This document shows positions 6,893-15,359 of a stretch of 64,000 nt of DNA, piece by piece. Source of the DNA: Paenibacillus sp. PL91 (lineage in GTDB: Bacteria; Bacillota; Bacilli; Paenibacillales; Paenibacillaceae); contig NZ_JABBYG020000002.1 of the NCBI RefSeq assembly GCF_012935325.2, positions 1 through 64,000 of the forward strand. Reading direction: 5' to 3'. The translations under genes and the position numbers were made by a program. Within the stretch, counting starts at the first letter, position 1. The number at the start of each line of letters is the position of its first letter. The notes below the pieces were generated by a model, which did not search any database, was not told the origin of the DNA, and saw nothing but the letters and a program-made list of their open reading frames with translations.

Positions 6893-8101
6893 TCAGGAGG
6901 CCGCATGGGCATCCAGCAATCTTCGCTTTTTACTTTTAGCCGATAAGACGAAACAAATAAACAATACCAGGCATGCCAGTGTATACGGGTAATTGACATC
7001 CAAGTCGAATAAAAAACCAGCTGCAATAGGCCCTGCAACATTGCCGAGACTGGTAAAGGCAGAGTTCAAGCCGGCTACATAGCCCTGCTGATCCTCAGCC
7101 ACCATTGACATTTGTGTGCTGATAGCCGGTCGTAAGATATCGATTGCCAAAAATACAATAAAGGTAACGGCAAAAATCATCCAGAACTTGTGAACAAAAA
7201 GCGTCAGCAAAATAAAAAGGCCCGCAAAGAAAAGGCAGAGCGTTATGACACGTTGCTCACCTAGACGCTTTAATATCCAGCTAAAAGCCGTAACCTGAAC
7301 CACCGCACCGGCTATCGACCCGAACGTAATAATAAAAGCGATATCTTTGGGCTCAAACCCAAACTTTTTATCCACAAACAGTCCAAAGACCGTTTCAAAA
7401 TTAGCAAGCCCAAACGACATGACAAAAACGATGACCAAGCTTAGAAAATAGGGCTCTCTATATGCGTACCTCAATTGTGATAGAAGACCCCTCCGTTCAA
7501 CTGTGCTAGGTTGAGTATCAGCTCTATTTTCTTTTGAAGGATGCGATTCTCTAAGTATCAATAATGTGATACATGCAGCGAAAATCCCCGCAGCACCCGC
7601 GGCGAAAAAGGGGACGCGGATTCCAAATTCAGCTATATAACCGCCAATGCCCGGTCCGATAATAAAGCCTGTTGTAATGGCTGCGGTAATGTATCCCATC
7701 CCCGCCGCGCGTTCTTCTTGCGTTGTGATATCTGCCGCATAAGCCATAACGGCCGGCATAATCATTGCAGCACTAATGCCGCCGAGCAACCTAGAAATAA
7801 ACAGTAAGCCAGATGAACTTGCTATCCCAAACAGGCCTTCAGAGAAGGCGAACACGATCATACCAATTACAATCAGCTTTTTTCTACCGAAGGAATCGGC
7901 CAGCCGGCCGGCCAAAGGAGAAAAAAGAAACTGAGTCAATGAAAAAGCTGCAACCAACAGGCCGACAATCCCCCCGGTAATGCCCAAACTCTCCATGAAC
8001 TTAGGCATAATAGGGATGACAAGGCCGATCCCCGAAAAAACCAAAAATAGATTAAACATGAGAATCGGTAAGGCTCCCCGATTTTTTGATAATAAAGACA
8101 T
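6893..8101 (-). CDS. MFS multidrug efflux transporter
   Basis: A 12-helix major facilitator of about 402 residues. Signatures are the loop 2-3 motif GRLADSFGRKK and the helix-5 motif C-like GFIIGPGIGGYIAE of drug:H+ antiporters, as in Bmr/Blt/NorA. It should export toxic organic compounds across the cytoplasmic membrane. I place the start at ATG 8101 because GGAGG lies just before it; an in-frame ATG at 8116 overlaps this ribosome site. It follows a TetR gene by 65 bp with a second operator copy between them. Substrate unknown. Confidence 0.9.
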   Translation of the reverse strand: MSLLSKNRGALPILMFNLFLVFSGIGLVIPIMPKFMESLGITGGIVGLLVAAFSLTQFLFSPLAGRLADSFGRKKLIVIGMIVFAFSEGLFGIASSSGLLFISRLLGGISAAMIMPAVMAYAADITTQEERAAGMGYITAAITTGFIIGPGIGGYIAEFGIRVPFFAAGAAGIFAACITLLILRESHPSKENRADTQPSTVERRGLLSQLRYAYREPYFLSLVIVFVMSFGLANFETVFGLFVDKKFGFEPKDIAFIITFGSIAGAVVQVTAFSWILKRLGEQRVITLCLFFAGLFILLTLFVHKFWMIFAVTFIVFLAIDILRPAISTQMSMVAEDQQGYVAGLNSAFTSLGNVAGPIAAGFLFDLDVNYPYTLACLVLFICFVLSAKSKKRRLLDAHAAS

Positions 8102-8126
8102 TCTTAATTCCTCCATACATACGAAA

Positions 8127-8148
8127 ATACTGAATATTTATTCAGGAT
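8127..8148. promoter_or_regulatory. second TetR operator, before the MFS gene
   Basis: ATACTGAA-TATTTA-TTCAGGAT repeats the core of the palindrome at 8816-8851 with two changes in the right arm. It lies between the regulator and the efflux gene, so the efflux gene may have extra control separate from the regulator. Confidence 0.65.
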
Positions 8149-8166
8149 AATAACAAAAAAAAGGGA

Positions 8167-8766
8167 CTAGCTGGTTGGCTTGGCAATGCCATGCAGAAAC
8201 ACATCCATAGCCAAACGATATGTCGCCAATGCTTCCTCCCGTTTCATCCTTCGGCTATGTTGACTTAAGCCAAGCATCAGACAGTCCAAAATAATGGCGA
8301 GTCCGGTAACATTGATGATTTCGAATTCATTGTTATCGATTCCCCTCTGGAGCAGCTGCTGATTAAAGTCCAAATAACCTTTAACCAATTCATTAATACG
8401 CTCCTCCACATCTGGGGCTTTCTCTGAGTTGTTGAAAAATTCATCGGAGGCCTTGGTTAACGGATGATTGAGTTGATCAAGCGCTAAATGCTCGGCCATG
8501 CCATATAATTTATCGATTGTAGTGGGGTATAGCGTTTCTTTGGCCAGCCATGTCTTATCCCATTCCGTACTCCACTCTTCAAGTAAATATATAAATAGCC
8601 CTTCCTTGTTCTTAAAATGATAATAAATGTTACCGGCGCTGCACCCAGTCGCTTTCACGATATCTTCGATGGATGTTGCTTTATAGCCTTTTTGAGCAAA
8701 TAAAGCTCTTGCTGCATCGGCGATCTTCTTCTTCGTTTGCTCGGTTTGCTGTTTCTTTTTATTCAC
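8167..8766 (-). CDS. TetR/AcrR-family repressor of the efflux gene
   Basis: A 199-residue TetR protein. DNA-binding domain at residues 8-55 (ARALFAQKGYKATSIEDIV, then CSAGNIYYHFKNKEGLF); the rest is an all-helical ligand domain. It is the first gene of a two-gene operon with the MFS transporter. A 15-bp-arm palindrome overlaps its own -10 element, so autorepression with drug-induced release (as in QacR/AcrR systems) is the natural reading. The inducer cannot be told. Confidence 0.9.
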   Translation of the reverse strand: MNKKKQQTEQTKKKIADAARALFAQKGYKATSIEDIVKATGCSAGNIYYHFKNKEGLFIYLLEEWSTEWDKTWLAKETLYPTTIDKLYGMAEHLALDQLNHPLTKASDEFFNNSEKAPDVEERINELVKGYLDFNQQLLQRGIDNNEFEIINVTGLAIILDCLMLGLSQHSRRMKREEALATYRLAMDVFLHGIAKPTS

Positions 8767-8815
8767 GACAATATCACCACTTTTCTGAATAACAGATTCT
8801 TTAAGACAAAAACAG

Positions 8816-8871
8816 CCTTATAATACTGAACATTTATTCAGTATTATAAGGGATGAGTGTAAAATTTGCAA
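8816..8871 (-). promoter_or_regulatory. promoter with 15-bp palindromic TetR operator
   Basis: Arms CCTTATAATACTGAA (8816-8830) and its exact complement (8837-8851) flank CATTTA. The minus-strand promoter TTGCAA (8871-8866) - 17 bp - TATAAT (8848-8843) puts the -10 inside the right arm, so a bound repressor would block polymerase. Confidence 0.88.
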
Positions 8872-8954
8872 TCAAACTATGATGCACAGACTAATCCCAA
8901 TAATAGAAACGGCGGCAGCCAGGGAGCTTTACTATTCAGACCGTTAACGCAACG

Positions 8955-8981
8955 AAGGCTGCCGATCCAGGCGGCAGCCTC
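8955..8981 (-). terminator. GC-rich hairpin after the nitroreductase
   Basis: AGGCTGCCG / CGGCAGCCT stem with a 7-base loop. No proper U-tract follows on either strand, so termination is only likely. The rest of 8872-9067 shows no gene; a partial copy of the stem sequence (GGCGGCAGCC) occurs at about 8910. Confidence 0.4.
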
Positions 8982-9067
8982 CAAGGTATGTTCGTTTTAG
9001 CTTTTGCTCATTGTCAGTTAGGCGAACTGGCTATAGCCTTTTCGTATTTTTGATTGATGAGGAATGG

Positions 9068-9700
9068 TTAGAACGTATTGGACACGGTAACTTGATCCAA
9101 AGCGAGCCTTGGGGAAGGTCTGGCTGGTGTGGCGGCTAAGCCTACACTGATCAGCATAACAGGCACGTAACGCTCAGGTATATTGAATTCTTTAATGAAA
9201 CGAACGGCGTCATATCCACCCATTGGGCATGTATCATATCCAATTGCCTTCGCAGCGATCATCAGCTGCATGGCAGCAAGCGAGGCGTTGCGGATCGCTT
9301 CATCGCGGGCAACTTGGGGATGTTGGTACGCTCCTTCGATTTGACCGGCAAGCGAGTCTTTAAGCTCTTTAGGCATATGGCCTGCAGCAACAAGAGGACC
9401 AAACACGGGCTCCACATTTTTGTTCGCTTCCAGGTCACCTAGAACCGCAATAACGACAGAACTCTCCACAATTTGTTTTTGTCCATAAGCAATTGGGTGC
9501 AGCTTTTCTTTGTAAGCTTGCTCCTCGATAACGACGAATTTCCAATGCTGCAAATTCCAAGCGGAAGGTGCTTGTACAGCAGACAGGAGTATTTGATCCA
9601 GATGCTCCTTTGGCATTTTATGTCCGGGTTGATATTCTTTGACCGAATGACGTTCTGCAAGAACTTTCAAAACTTCCGATTGAACATTTTGTTGACTCAT
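9068..9700 (-). CDS. nitroreductase-family FMN oxidoreductase
   Basis: A 210-residue nitroreductase-fold enzyme (FMN, NAD(P)H), reducing nitro, quinone or similar compounds. Seen features: RHSVKEYQPG (FMN phosphate contact), APSAWNLQHWKFVV (FMN contact) and the C-terminal ISVGLAA. ATG 9700 follows GGAGG; an in-frame GTG at 9715 overlaps that site and is unlikely. Similar proteins include B. subtilis YfhC and YodC. It stands alone; a GC-rich hairpin follows. Confidence 0.88.
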   Translation of the reverse strand: MSQQNVQSEVLKVLAERHSVKEYQPGHKMPKEHLDQILLSAVQAPSAWNLQHWKFVVIEEQAYKEKLHPIAYGQKQIVESSVVIAVLGDLEANKNVEPVFGPLVAAGHMPKELKDSLAGQIEGAYQHPQVARDEAIRNASLAAMQLMIAAKAIGYDTCPMGGYDAVRFIKEFNIPERYVPVMLISVGLAATPARPSPRLALDQVTVSNTF

Positions 9701-9877
9701 TTTGTTTTCCTCCACTAATATTGGTTTTGTTTAGTATCTTACTATAGCGATAAAGCCATTCAGCATTTTACGAGCATAATTCTCCATGTTTGCTTAACTA
9801 ATGTTACCCGTTAGTCAAACCCAGATCGATTTTCTCCGAGGTAAATCTTGCTTTGATTTGCCCCGCGCTAAGATCTA

Positions 9878-10219
9878 TCACATATCTCCGACAATATTGA
9901 TGATATTCCCTTCCGTGTCCGAAAAAGAAACATACATCATGCGGATTTCGGGAATTTCAGTTCGTTCCTTCACGATTTTTCCGCCGCATTTCAAAATTTG
10001 CTTTGTCATTCCGTCCACATCGATGACCCTAATGACTAGGCGCGTTTCCTTCAATTCTTCGCTGCGTCGTACGATTTCACCGTGTATTGCGCCCATCATC
10101 GTTTTGTTTGAGTAAACTTCTTCAGTGCTCCAGCCAAAAACTTGCTCGTAAAAATGCCATGCCCGTTCCTCATCTTCTGCCGGAAGTTGAAACCAAGTAA
10201 CATGGTTAGAAGGTATCAT
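9878..10219 (-). CDS. VOC-family protein (glyoxalase/bleomycin-resistance fold)
   Basis: A 113-residue single VOC module: beta-alpha-beta start VTWFQLPAEDEERAWHFYEQ and the closing half YVSFSDTEGNIINIVG. Proteins of this size act as dimers binding a metal or a small ligand; roles range from isomerases to antibiotic sequestration. His12-like and Glu ligands cannot be assigned with certainty. ATG 10219 follows GGAGGG; the upstream in-frame TTG overlaps it. No informative neighbours. Confidence 0.82.
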   Translation of the reverse strand: MIPSNHVTWFQLPAEDEERAWHFYEQVFGWSTEEVYSNKTMMGAIHGEIVRRSEELKETRLVIRVIDVDGMTKQILKCGGKIVKERTEIPEIRMMYVSFSDTEGNIINIVGDM

Positions 10220-10362
10220 TGTGGTCCCTCCACTCAATTAATGTTGACTTCAACCAAATTATAGAGTGGAAATACTGACAGCATTATGTCAGTCATTAGG
10301 TGTTAATTCCCAAAATCATCTGATACCGATGGAAATGTAATTTACGGCACTGCAGCTCTACG

Positions 10363-10407
10363 AAACAAATAAAGCCTGCCTCTAAAGAGCGCAGGTTTTA
10401 TTTGTTT
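10363..10407. terminator. bidirectional terminator
   Basis: AAACAAATAAA...CCTGC / GCAGG...TTTTATTTGTTT with an inner CTC/GAG stem. It ends the toxin gene on the minus strand. Confidence 0.8.
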
Positions 10408-10415
10408 AATGGCTT

Positions 10416-10874
10416 TTAATCGGATGGGATGATTCGAATATCCTTATCCAAATTGGCAAGCATCATGTAATTGCGATTGAAAGTAAAGATGCGTTTTACC
10501 TGATAATAGGACATGGTCACAGCAGTGAATGCTTCGCTGAGCGAGAAATGAAGCTCGGGCCTGTCAATAAGCAGTCTGCGCGATTCCCGATCAAATTCAG
10601 GCCCGCTGGAGATGACTGCCAGCTTCCCGTTACTCACTGCCTTATCAATTGCATTTAGAAAATATTCCGCCTGCTGATAGCTATATTCATTACGAAGCCA
10701 TTCGTGAAGATCAAATATTATGGAGTTGGTCGTCACGTAATTACGTTCAAGATCATGCAAATCCAGAAACAAGGAACGGGCTTTCATATAGCGGGGGTCT
10801 TCAGGGTTCATTAAAGCGGCTAAAGCTGTTCCATCCAGAAAAATTGTGTCCTGAATGTTCAATTGGTTATCCAT
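10416..10874 (-). CDS. PIN-domain protein, likely VapC-type toxin
   Basis: A 152-residue PIN-fold protein. FLDGTALAALMN gives the first catalytic Asp (residue 14), Glu58 in the FDLHEWL helix fits the second acid, and RPELHFSLSEAFTAVTM aligns with the usual SFTDA helix, but with Glu114 where Asp is common; the final motif reads TFNRNY, with Asn where TFDRDF carries Asp. Family members are Mg-dependent ribonucleases that cut tRNA or rRNA. It follows an RHH-type gene by 13 nt, the classic antitoxin-toxin order. Ribosome site AAGGAG. The acid substitutions leave activity open. Confidence 0.8.
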   Translation of the reverse strand: MDNQLNIQDTIFLDGTALAALMNPEDPRYMKARSLFLDLHDLERNYVTTNSIIFDLHEWLRNEYSYQQAEYFLNAIDKAVSNGKLAVISSGPEFDRESRRLLIDRPELHFSLSEAFTAVTMSYYQVKRIFTFNRNYMMLANLDKDIRIIPSD

Positions 10875-10887
10875 ATGTTAGCACTCC

Positions 10888-11190
10888 TTAATCCACTAGT
10901 TTGCAAATACCATCCAAATACAGAAGTGGGTTATCTTCCTTTTGATCCACTGAGATAGGGGTTGATTCGTATGGGGTGCTTGTTAGGTATTGGACAATAA
11001 TTCCATTGACCAGCGCTTGCACGGTCGTATTCTGTTTATCGGCGATTGCTTTTAGCTCAACATAATTTTGTAGTTTCAGTTCTATAGTACTATCTTCTTG
11101 AACTTCATTTCTTGAAGAAATGAATTCGGAAGCGGTAGACTTCGCTTTTTGGAATTGATTTTGAATGAAGCGTTTGTAATTATTCACCAT
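10888..11190 (-). CDS. RHH-type antitoxin of the PIN toxin
   Basis: A 100-residue protein with a central ribbon-helix-helix segment (STIELKLQNYVELKAIA, then ALVNGIIVQYL) that would dimerise and bind DNA, and a C-terminal tail ending DNPLLYLDGICKLVD that resembles toxin-neutralising tails. An N-terminal basic helix of about 35 residues precedes the RHH. Starts after AAGGAGTG and is followed directly by the PIN gene. The pair would be autoregulated, as is usual for type II systems. Confidence 0.75.
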   Translation of the reverse strand: MVNNYKRFIQNQFQKAKSTASEFISSRNEVQEDSTIELKLQNYVELKAIADKQNTTVQALVNGIIVQYLTSTPYESTPISVDQKEDNPLLYLDGICKLVD

Positions 11191-11324
11191 CGTGATTCAC
11201 TCCTTATGTATAGATTCTATAAAAATTCGTCGCATTATGTCGATTTCAGGGGGTGATGTCGGGTGGAAAGCCAGTGTGCAAAAATAAACTGAACCATTAA
11301 TGGTACAGCTGAGCATACAACAAC

Positions 11325-11354
11325 AAAAAAGCAGGGATTTTTCCCCTGCTTTTT
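11325..11354. terminator. bidirectional terminator
   Basis: AAAAAGCAGGG / CCCTGCTTTTT with an A-run on one side and T-run on the other. It lies after the SpoIIP-domain gene. Confidence 0.85.
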
Positions 11355-11391
11355 CCTTTATTCAATATAATGATAAATAAGTATAAACCAT

Positions 11392-12648
11392 TCATTGAAT
11401 TGATTTATAATACTCCGCAAACACGTCAGCGAAAGCCTCTGCTGTTTGGAGATTCTCTTCCAGCGTATTGTTTACTCCGCCAAATTCCAGCAGCAGGCTT
11501 CCGTTAGACACAGACTGGTTGTATTCTGCATTTCCTTGATGGGCGCTTTTTAACAGAACACCCCTCGATATGCCCGGATACTTCTTGTTTAATAGAGCAT
11601 TTAACGCTTCGGCAAACTTTTTGTTTTCCTTATGGGCGGGATTAACGTCTCCAATGACGAACATAATACGCGCATACGTTTTACCGTTAATTACAACCGT
11701 TGTCTTATTGCGCGGAACATCCGCATCTCGGTGAATATCGAAGAAATATGACAAGGAAGCATGAGACTTCATCGCTTTGTCTACTGCTTTACGCGATTCG
11801 ATGTAGGCTTTCGTGTAGCTTAGTTTTTGTTCATTCAGCCTTTCGGAAAAATCGGTCTCTTCAACAATTGAAGCTATCCCTTTTTTTCGTAGGTTCTCTG
11901 CGAGCTTCTTGCCTACAAGTGTAATGTTCACTTTCAGATCGTCGACAGAGGCTCCTTTAGTGCTACCCGCTACATTTTTCCAGGACTCCCGATTATGCGT
12001 ATGATAAATGTACACTTTGCTGCCACTTTGTTTGATAACACCGGTATTCACGACCCAATTGGCAACGTAAGCAGTGCCCCCGCTTGGCAGCGATACTTGA
12101 TACCAATCCCCTTCTGATCCAATGACAGGAAACGACTCGCCTGCCCTTGCTTTGGTAACAATCTCATAATCTAGTCCTGGCCCTATGCGCAAATTAGTAG
12201 TGTCCACAATGTTTACTATGGCTTCCTTAGCTTGATCACTGCTCGGCTGTTTAATATTTTCCGGTTTTTGTCCATCATTAATAGATTGGCCGCTATTGCT
12301 CTCAACGGTTTCCACTACCCAATTCGCTACATAAGCCGTGCCGCCGCTGGAAAGGGATACTTTATACCATTCCCCTTTCGAGCCAACAATCGGATAAGAT
12401 GCGCCAGCTTTCGCCTTAGCAACAACCTCATATTCAAGCCCCGGTCCTTTGCGCAAGTTGGTAATCTCCACAATTTTAACAATGGTTTCTTTATTCCTAG
12501 CTGATGAATTCAGTGCGTATTGTTGAGCTCCGATACTTAGCTTTTTTCCTGCCGACAAGTTCTGAATAGACGCGAATGCAGAATCAGACGCCCCGAATAA
12601 TAAAGAAAGAATAATTGTTCCACCTAAAATTTGATTTCGTAATCTCAA
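11392..12648 (-). CDS. secreted SpoIIP-family hydrolase with two SH3 domains
   Basis: A 418-residue exported protein. Signal peptide about residues 1-26 (IILSLLFGASDSAFA). Two bacterial SH3 repeats follow at about 57-116 and 142-200, each with NLR.GPGL.YE and ending GGTAYVANWVV. The C-terminal 210 residues are a SpoIIP domain: IYHTHNRESW, FDIHRDAD and LLLEFGGVNNT hold the metal-binding His/Glu residues. SpoIIP cleaves septal peptidoglycan (amidase and endopeptidase) during engulfment with SpoIID/SpoIIM. Canonical SpoIIP is membrane anchored and lacks SH3 repeats, so this is a paralogue with wall-binding modules. TTG start after GGAGG. Confidence 0.88.
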   Translation of the reverse strand: MRLRNQILGGTIILSLLFGASDSAFASIQNLSAGKKLSIGAQQYALNSSARNKETIVKIVEITNLRKGPGLEYEVVAKAKAGASYPIVGSKGEWYKVSLSSGGTAYVANWVVETVESNSGQSINDGQKPENIKQPSSDQAKEAIVNIVDTTNLRIGPGLDYEIVTKARAGESFPVIGSEGDWYQVSLPSGGTAYVANWVVNTGVIKQSGSKVYIYHTHNRESWKNVAGSTKGASVDDLKVNITLVGKKLAENLRKKGIASIVEETDFSERLNEQKLSYTKAYIESRKAVDKAMKSHASLSYFFDIHRDADVPRNKTTVVINGKTYARIMFVIGDVNPAHKENKKFAEALNALLNKKYPGISRGVLLKSAHQGNAEYNQSVSNGSLLLEFGGVNNTLEENLQTAEAFADVFAEYYKSIQ

Positions 12649-13031
12649 AGGTAACTTTCCTCCATTTCAAAGACTTGTTCTACGAATTTCGACAGCAATG
12701 GAGGAAAATCCTTCTAAACTACATTCTGCAGTGCGAAAATGAGAATAAATCCCTACCCTTGTCGAATCAGTAAAAATGACATGACGCTACAGCTAGAAAA
12801 AGTACAATCTATTAATCAGTCCAATGAACTATATATTTATACTGTCTATTACCCCAAAGGGTGGTCCGCACCTATGTTTTTATTTAGGACTGGATGTTTT
12901 TTCAACTATCATTCCGCTTTAGTCTTAGTGGACGTAATTCGATAGGATGATTGTATTATTTTCCTCTTATGCTAGCTCAACATAGATCGCAATTAATATG
13001 TCGGGAATTAAACGCAAGTGTAGGAGCTATC
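12649..13031. other. intergenic region without visible gene
   Basis: About 380 bp between divergent genes. AT-rich; no frame with a ribosome site, no repeat and no terminator that I can support. It should hold the promoter of the SpoIIP-domain gene but no clear -35/-10 pair stood out. Confidence 0.4.
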
Positions 13032-13060
13032 TTGACGCTAATACCAAATCATGCTAATTT
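13032..13060 (+). promoter_or_regulatory. sigma-A-like promoter
   Basis: TTGACG (13032-13037), 17-bp spacer, TAATTT (13055-13060), 25 bp before the start of the zinc-ribbon gene. Confidence 0.55.
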
Positions 13061-13085
13061 TTGTGTTGATGAGAGGAGATGAATC

Positions 13086-13379
13086 ATGAAAGTTCACCAC
13101 TGTCCTTCTTGCAACACTTACAGTCAAGAGTGTATCATCGTCATCCAGAATGCATCGCACCCTACAGAAGAGAGACTAAAGTGCAAGATCTGTTTCTGGA
13201 GCGGAATGTGGTTGGACATGAAAGTGAAGGAAATTGCAGACGGCGAACCGATCCCAGGCGTTGAACCGATTACCGACTATGGTGTGCTTCATTCAGATCA
13301 AATTAGACTTCGATACACGGGAGGTTTGTGCCCTCATTGCGGGGGGGTTGATCCTTTATGCTGGTGCCATGCATATTAG
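13086..13379 (+). CDS. zinc-ribbon-like small protein, function unknown
   Basis: A 97-residue protein with four cysteine pairs or near-pairs: CPSC near residue 6, CKIC near 36, CPHC near 84 and CWC near the end. These could bind one or two zinc ions. There is no membrane segment and no DNA-binding helix that I recognise. The ATG at 13086 has GAGAGGAG upstream, plus a promoter and a terminator of its own, so it is a real monocistronic gene. I do not recognise the family. Confidence 0.7.
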   Translation: MKVHHCPSCNTYSQECIIVIQNASHPTEERLKCKICFWSGMWLDMKVKEIADGEPIPGVEPITDYGVLHSDQIRLRYTGGLCPHCGGVDPLCWCHAY

Positions 13380-13429
13380 GGATAGGCAATATTAAATACA
13401 ATAGCTAAAAATAATCACTATAAAAAGAT

Positions 13430-13454
13430 AACCCACATCCATTGGAAGTGGGTT
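13430..13454 (+). terminator. hairpin terminator
   Basis: AACCCACATCCA pairs with TGGAAGTGGGTT with one mismatch, followed by TCAACTATTGTT. A T-rich tail is weak. Confidence 0.6.
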
Positions 13455-13581
13455 TCAACTATTGTTATACCTTTCGAAACAGGACGATTCCAACCCATAT
13501 ACTTTTATCCCTGAACTACCTTTTCCCCGAAACACTTCGGAGTTATTTCAGCGTTTGCCATCAAGCTCTACTCTATTAGGC

Positions 13582-15042
13582 TTACGGGAACTTCGCCTCA
13601 GGATACTGCTGGCTCGGTCCGTTTAGCAGTTCCCCCTTGCCCGTTCCCTTTAGATGCTTATCGAAAAAATCCAGCACATAGTCATTGACTAGGCGGGCAC
13701 CGCGATCCCCTTTGATAGTGCCGGTCATGCCGGTCAGGTCGAGCAGCTCCGTAAAGAGCTGCAGATCCGTAAAGTTGTAATGGCTGGCTCCCTCCACCGC
13801 GATCATCGTCCCCCCGTGTTCAACCGCGCGGTCGATCGTTGCCAGCTCGGCTGAGAGTCGCTTCTGAATGGCGGGATCGGTGACCTCTCCCTGCTCAAAC
13901 CTCGTTTTCCACGTCAGAAAATCCTCCGATTCCAGGAAAAGGAACGGTTTGTCCATACCATCCCGTTCTTGAATTCCATATAGCGTGCCGTCCATATTGA
14001 TGCCTGCGCGGATTTTTGGAATGTCGTTTACCGCCCGGAATGCCGTCGCCCCGCCGAACGAATGGCCCAACATGCCGATCCTGTCCATGTCGATCCTCCC
14101 CTGGAATCCGCCTCCGGAAGCTCCGTCGTTCACCTGCTCCAAGCTGCTGATGACAAACGCAATGTCTTGCGTCCATACGGCGCCTACCCGTGTTGCCCGT
14201 TCAAAAAAATCTTCGACCGTCCCACTGTTTTGGACCGTATATCCGCTCACCCGGCCATCTGGAAAAGCGGTGGCCAGAGTACTGTAAGTATGGTCGATGG
14301 CAACGACGATATAGCCATGGCTAGCCAAATTCTCCGCTTGCGAGACATGCAGCAGCCTGCCGGTCCCCTCCCCATGACTGATCAACACAAGAGGGAAAGG
14401 CTTGCCCGAGGAAGCAATCGGCCTCCGCTCGTATGCGTTCGTCTGGAAGTATTTCCAATAATCCAACACGAATGCAGGCAGGCTCAATTCCGCAGTGTAC
14501 GCCTTAATATATGCATCGAATAGCTCCCGATCCTCTGGGAACAACGAAACTCGGTTGCCCGCGGGATGGGCCTGCTGTGCCGGGTACCAGATCTGCACCA
14601 TCAGCTCGCGATTATCTTCAGGCTCCTCTGTGAACGTCTCCTCGCGCTCCCTATCAATGAGATGAAAGGTCTCCGTACCGATCGCATACGCTCCCTCGGG
14701 CTCGGGCAGCTGAATAACAGGCATCGCAGATGCAAGCAGTGCGGACCCGATTAGAAGAAGACAGCCCATCCCGTAACCAAGGAAGCGGAGTGGTTTCCAA
14801 AGACTCCTGCCGTTCTCGCTTTGCGAGCGTCTAAGGATAACGATCAGTATCCCGGCCAAGGTCAGTGCATATGGGACAGCCATCTGCCATCTGTATCCCT
14901 CGAAAATTAGATGAGCCGCCAATGCCCCAGAACCCGCGGCGCCGGCGAGCACGGCTGCTCTGGAAACCTTCTGGGTTCGGAACATCAGCGTCAGCAGCTG
15001 CAATGCCCCACATAGTACCAATACCATTTCAATGTTTCTCAA
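13582..15042 (-). CDS. membrane-anchored PAF-acetylhydrolase-like alpha/beta hydrolase
   Basis: A 486-residue protein. Three or four hydrophobic segments occupy residues 1-105, then an extracellular alpha/beta-hydrolase domain of the PAF-acetylhydrolase/dienelactone-hydrolase type. LVLISHGEGTGR is the oxyanion strand, MLGHSFGGATAF carries the nucleophile Ser, FLESEDF is near the acid, and EGASHYNFTD carries the catalytic His. Such enzymes cleave short acyl esters of lipids or other esters. The gene is visibly more GC-rich than its neighbours, which hints at separate origin. It stands alone with its own flanks. Confidence 0.85.
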   Translation of the reverse strand: MRNIEMVLVLCGALQLLTLMFRTQKVSRAAVLAGAAGSGALAAHLIFEGYRWQMAVPYALTLAGILIVILRRSQSENGRSLWKPLRFLGYGMGCLLLIGSALLASAMPVIQLPEPEGAYAIGTETFHLIDREREETFTEEPEDNRELMVQIWYPAQQAHPAGNRVSLFPEDRELFDAYIKAYTAELSLPAFVLDYWKYFQTNAYERRPIASSGKPFPLVLISHGEGTGRLLHVSQAENLASHGYIVVAIDHTYSTLATAFPDGRVSGYTVQNSGTVEDFFERATRVGAVWTQDIAFVISSLEQVNDGASGGGFQGRIDMDRIGMLGHSFGGATAFRAVNDIPKIRAGINMDGTLYGIQERDGMDKPFLFLESEDFLTWKTRFEQGEVTDPAIQKRLSAELATIDRAVEHGGTMIAVEGASHYNFTDLQLFTELLDLTGMTGTIKGDRGARLVNDYVLDFFDKHLKGTGKGELLNGPSQQYPEAKFP

Positions 15043-15359
15043 TGCGCATTCCCCTCCGATTCAATGTCGGCTTCGCCTAGGCGGCCGACTTTTACAATTT
15101 TAACGGGCGGAGGTTAAGTTCCAGTGAGGGTCCAGGTTAAATTTCGTTTAAATCTAACGCAAATTGCTAGCTGCCTGCCTATTAACTAAATAAAAAGAGC
15201 AGGCTTCAACAGCGCCTGCTCATCGATGATTGCTATTCAACTATTGAGTCCCGTATGTGTAATGTAATCACTGATTATGGCTAAGAATTAAGTTTTAGCG
15301 TATGGAAACAGCCGTTATTTGTGTTATTCAACTTTCATTATCCGTAAGCGTCATGTTAT
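15043..15359. other. intergenic region
   Basis: About 317 bp between two minus-strand genes. The only recognisable element is the terminator at 15197-15221; the remainder should hold the promoter of the hydrolase gene but no clear -35/-10 pair was found. Confidence 0.4.
15197..15221 (-). terminator. intrinsic terminator
   Basis: GAGCAGGC / GCCTGCTC stem with the minus-strand tail TTTTTATTT. It is about 140 bp beyond the histidine phosphatase stop. Confidence 0.8.

Noticed and set aside
14062..14523. Long plus-strand frames inside the PAF-acetylhydrolase-like gene
   Set aside because: Shadows caused by GC-rich codons; no motif or ribosome site.
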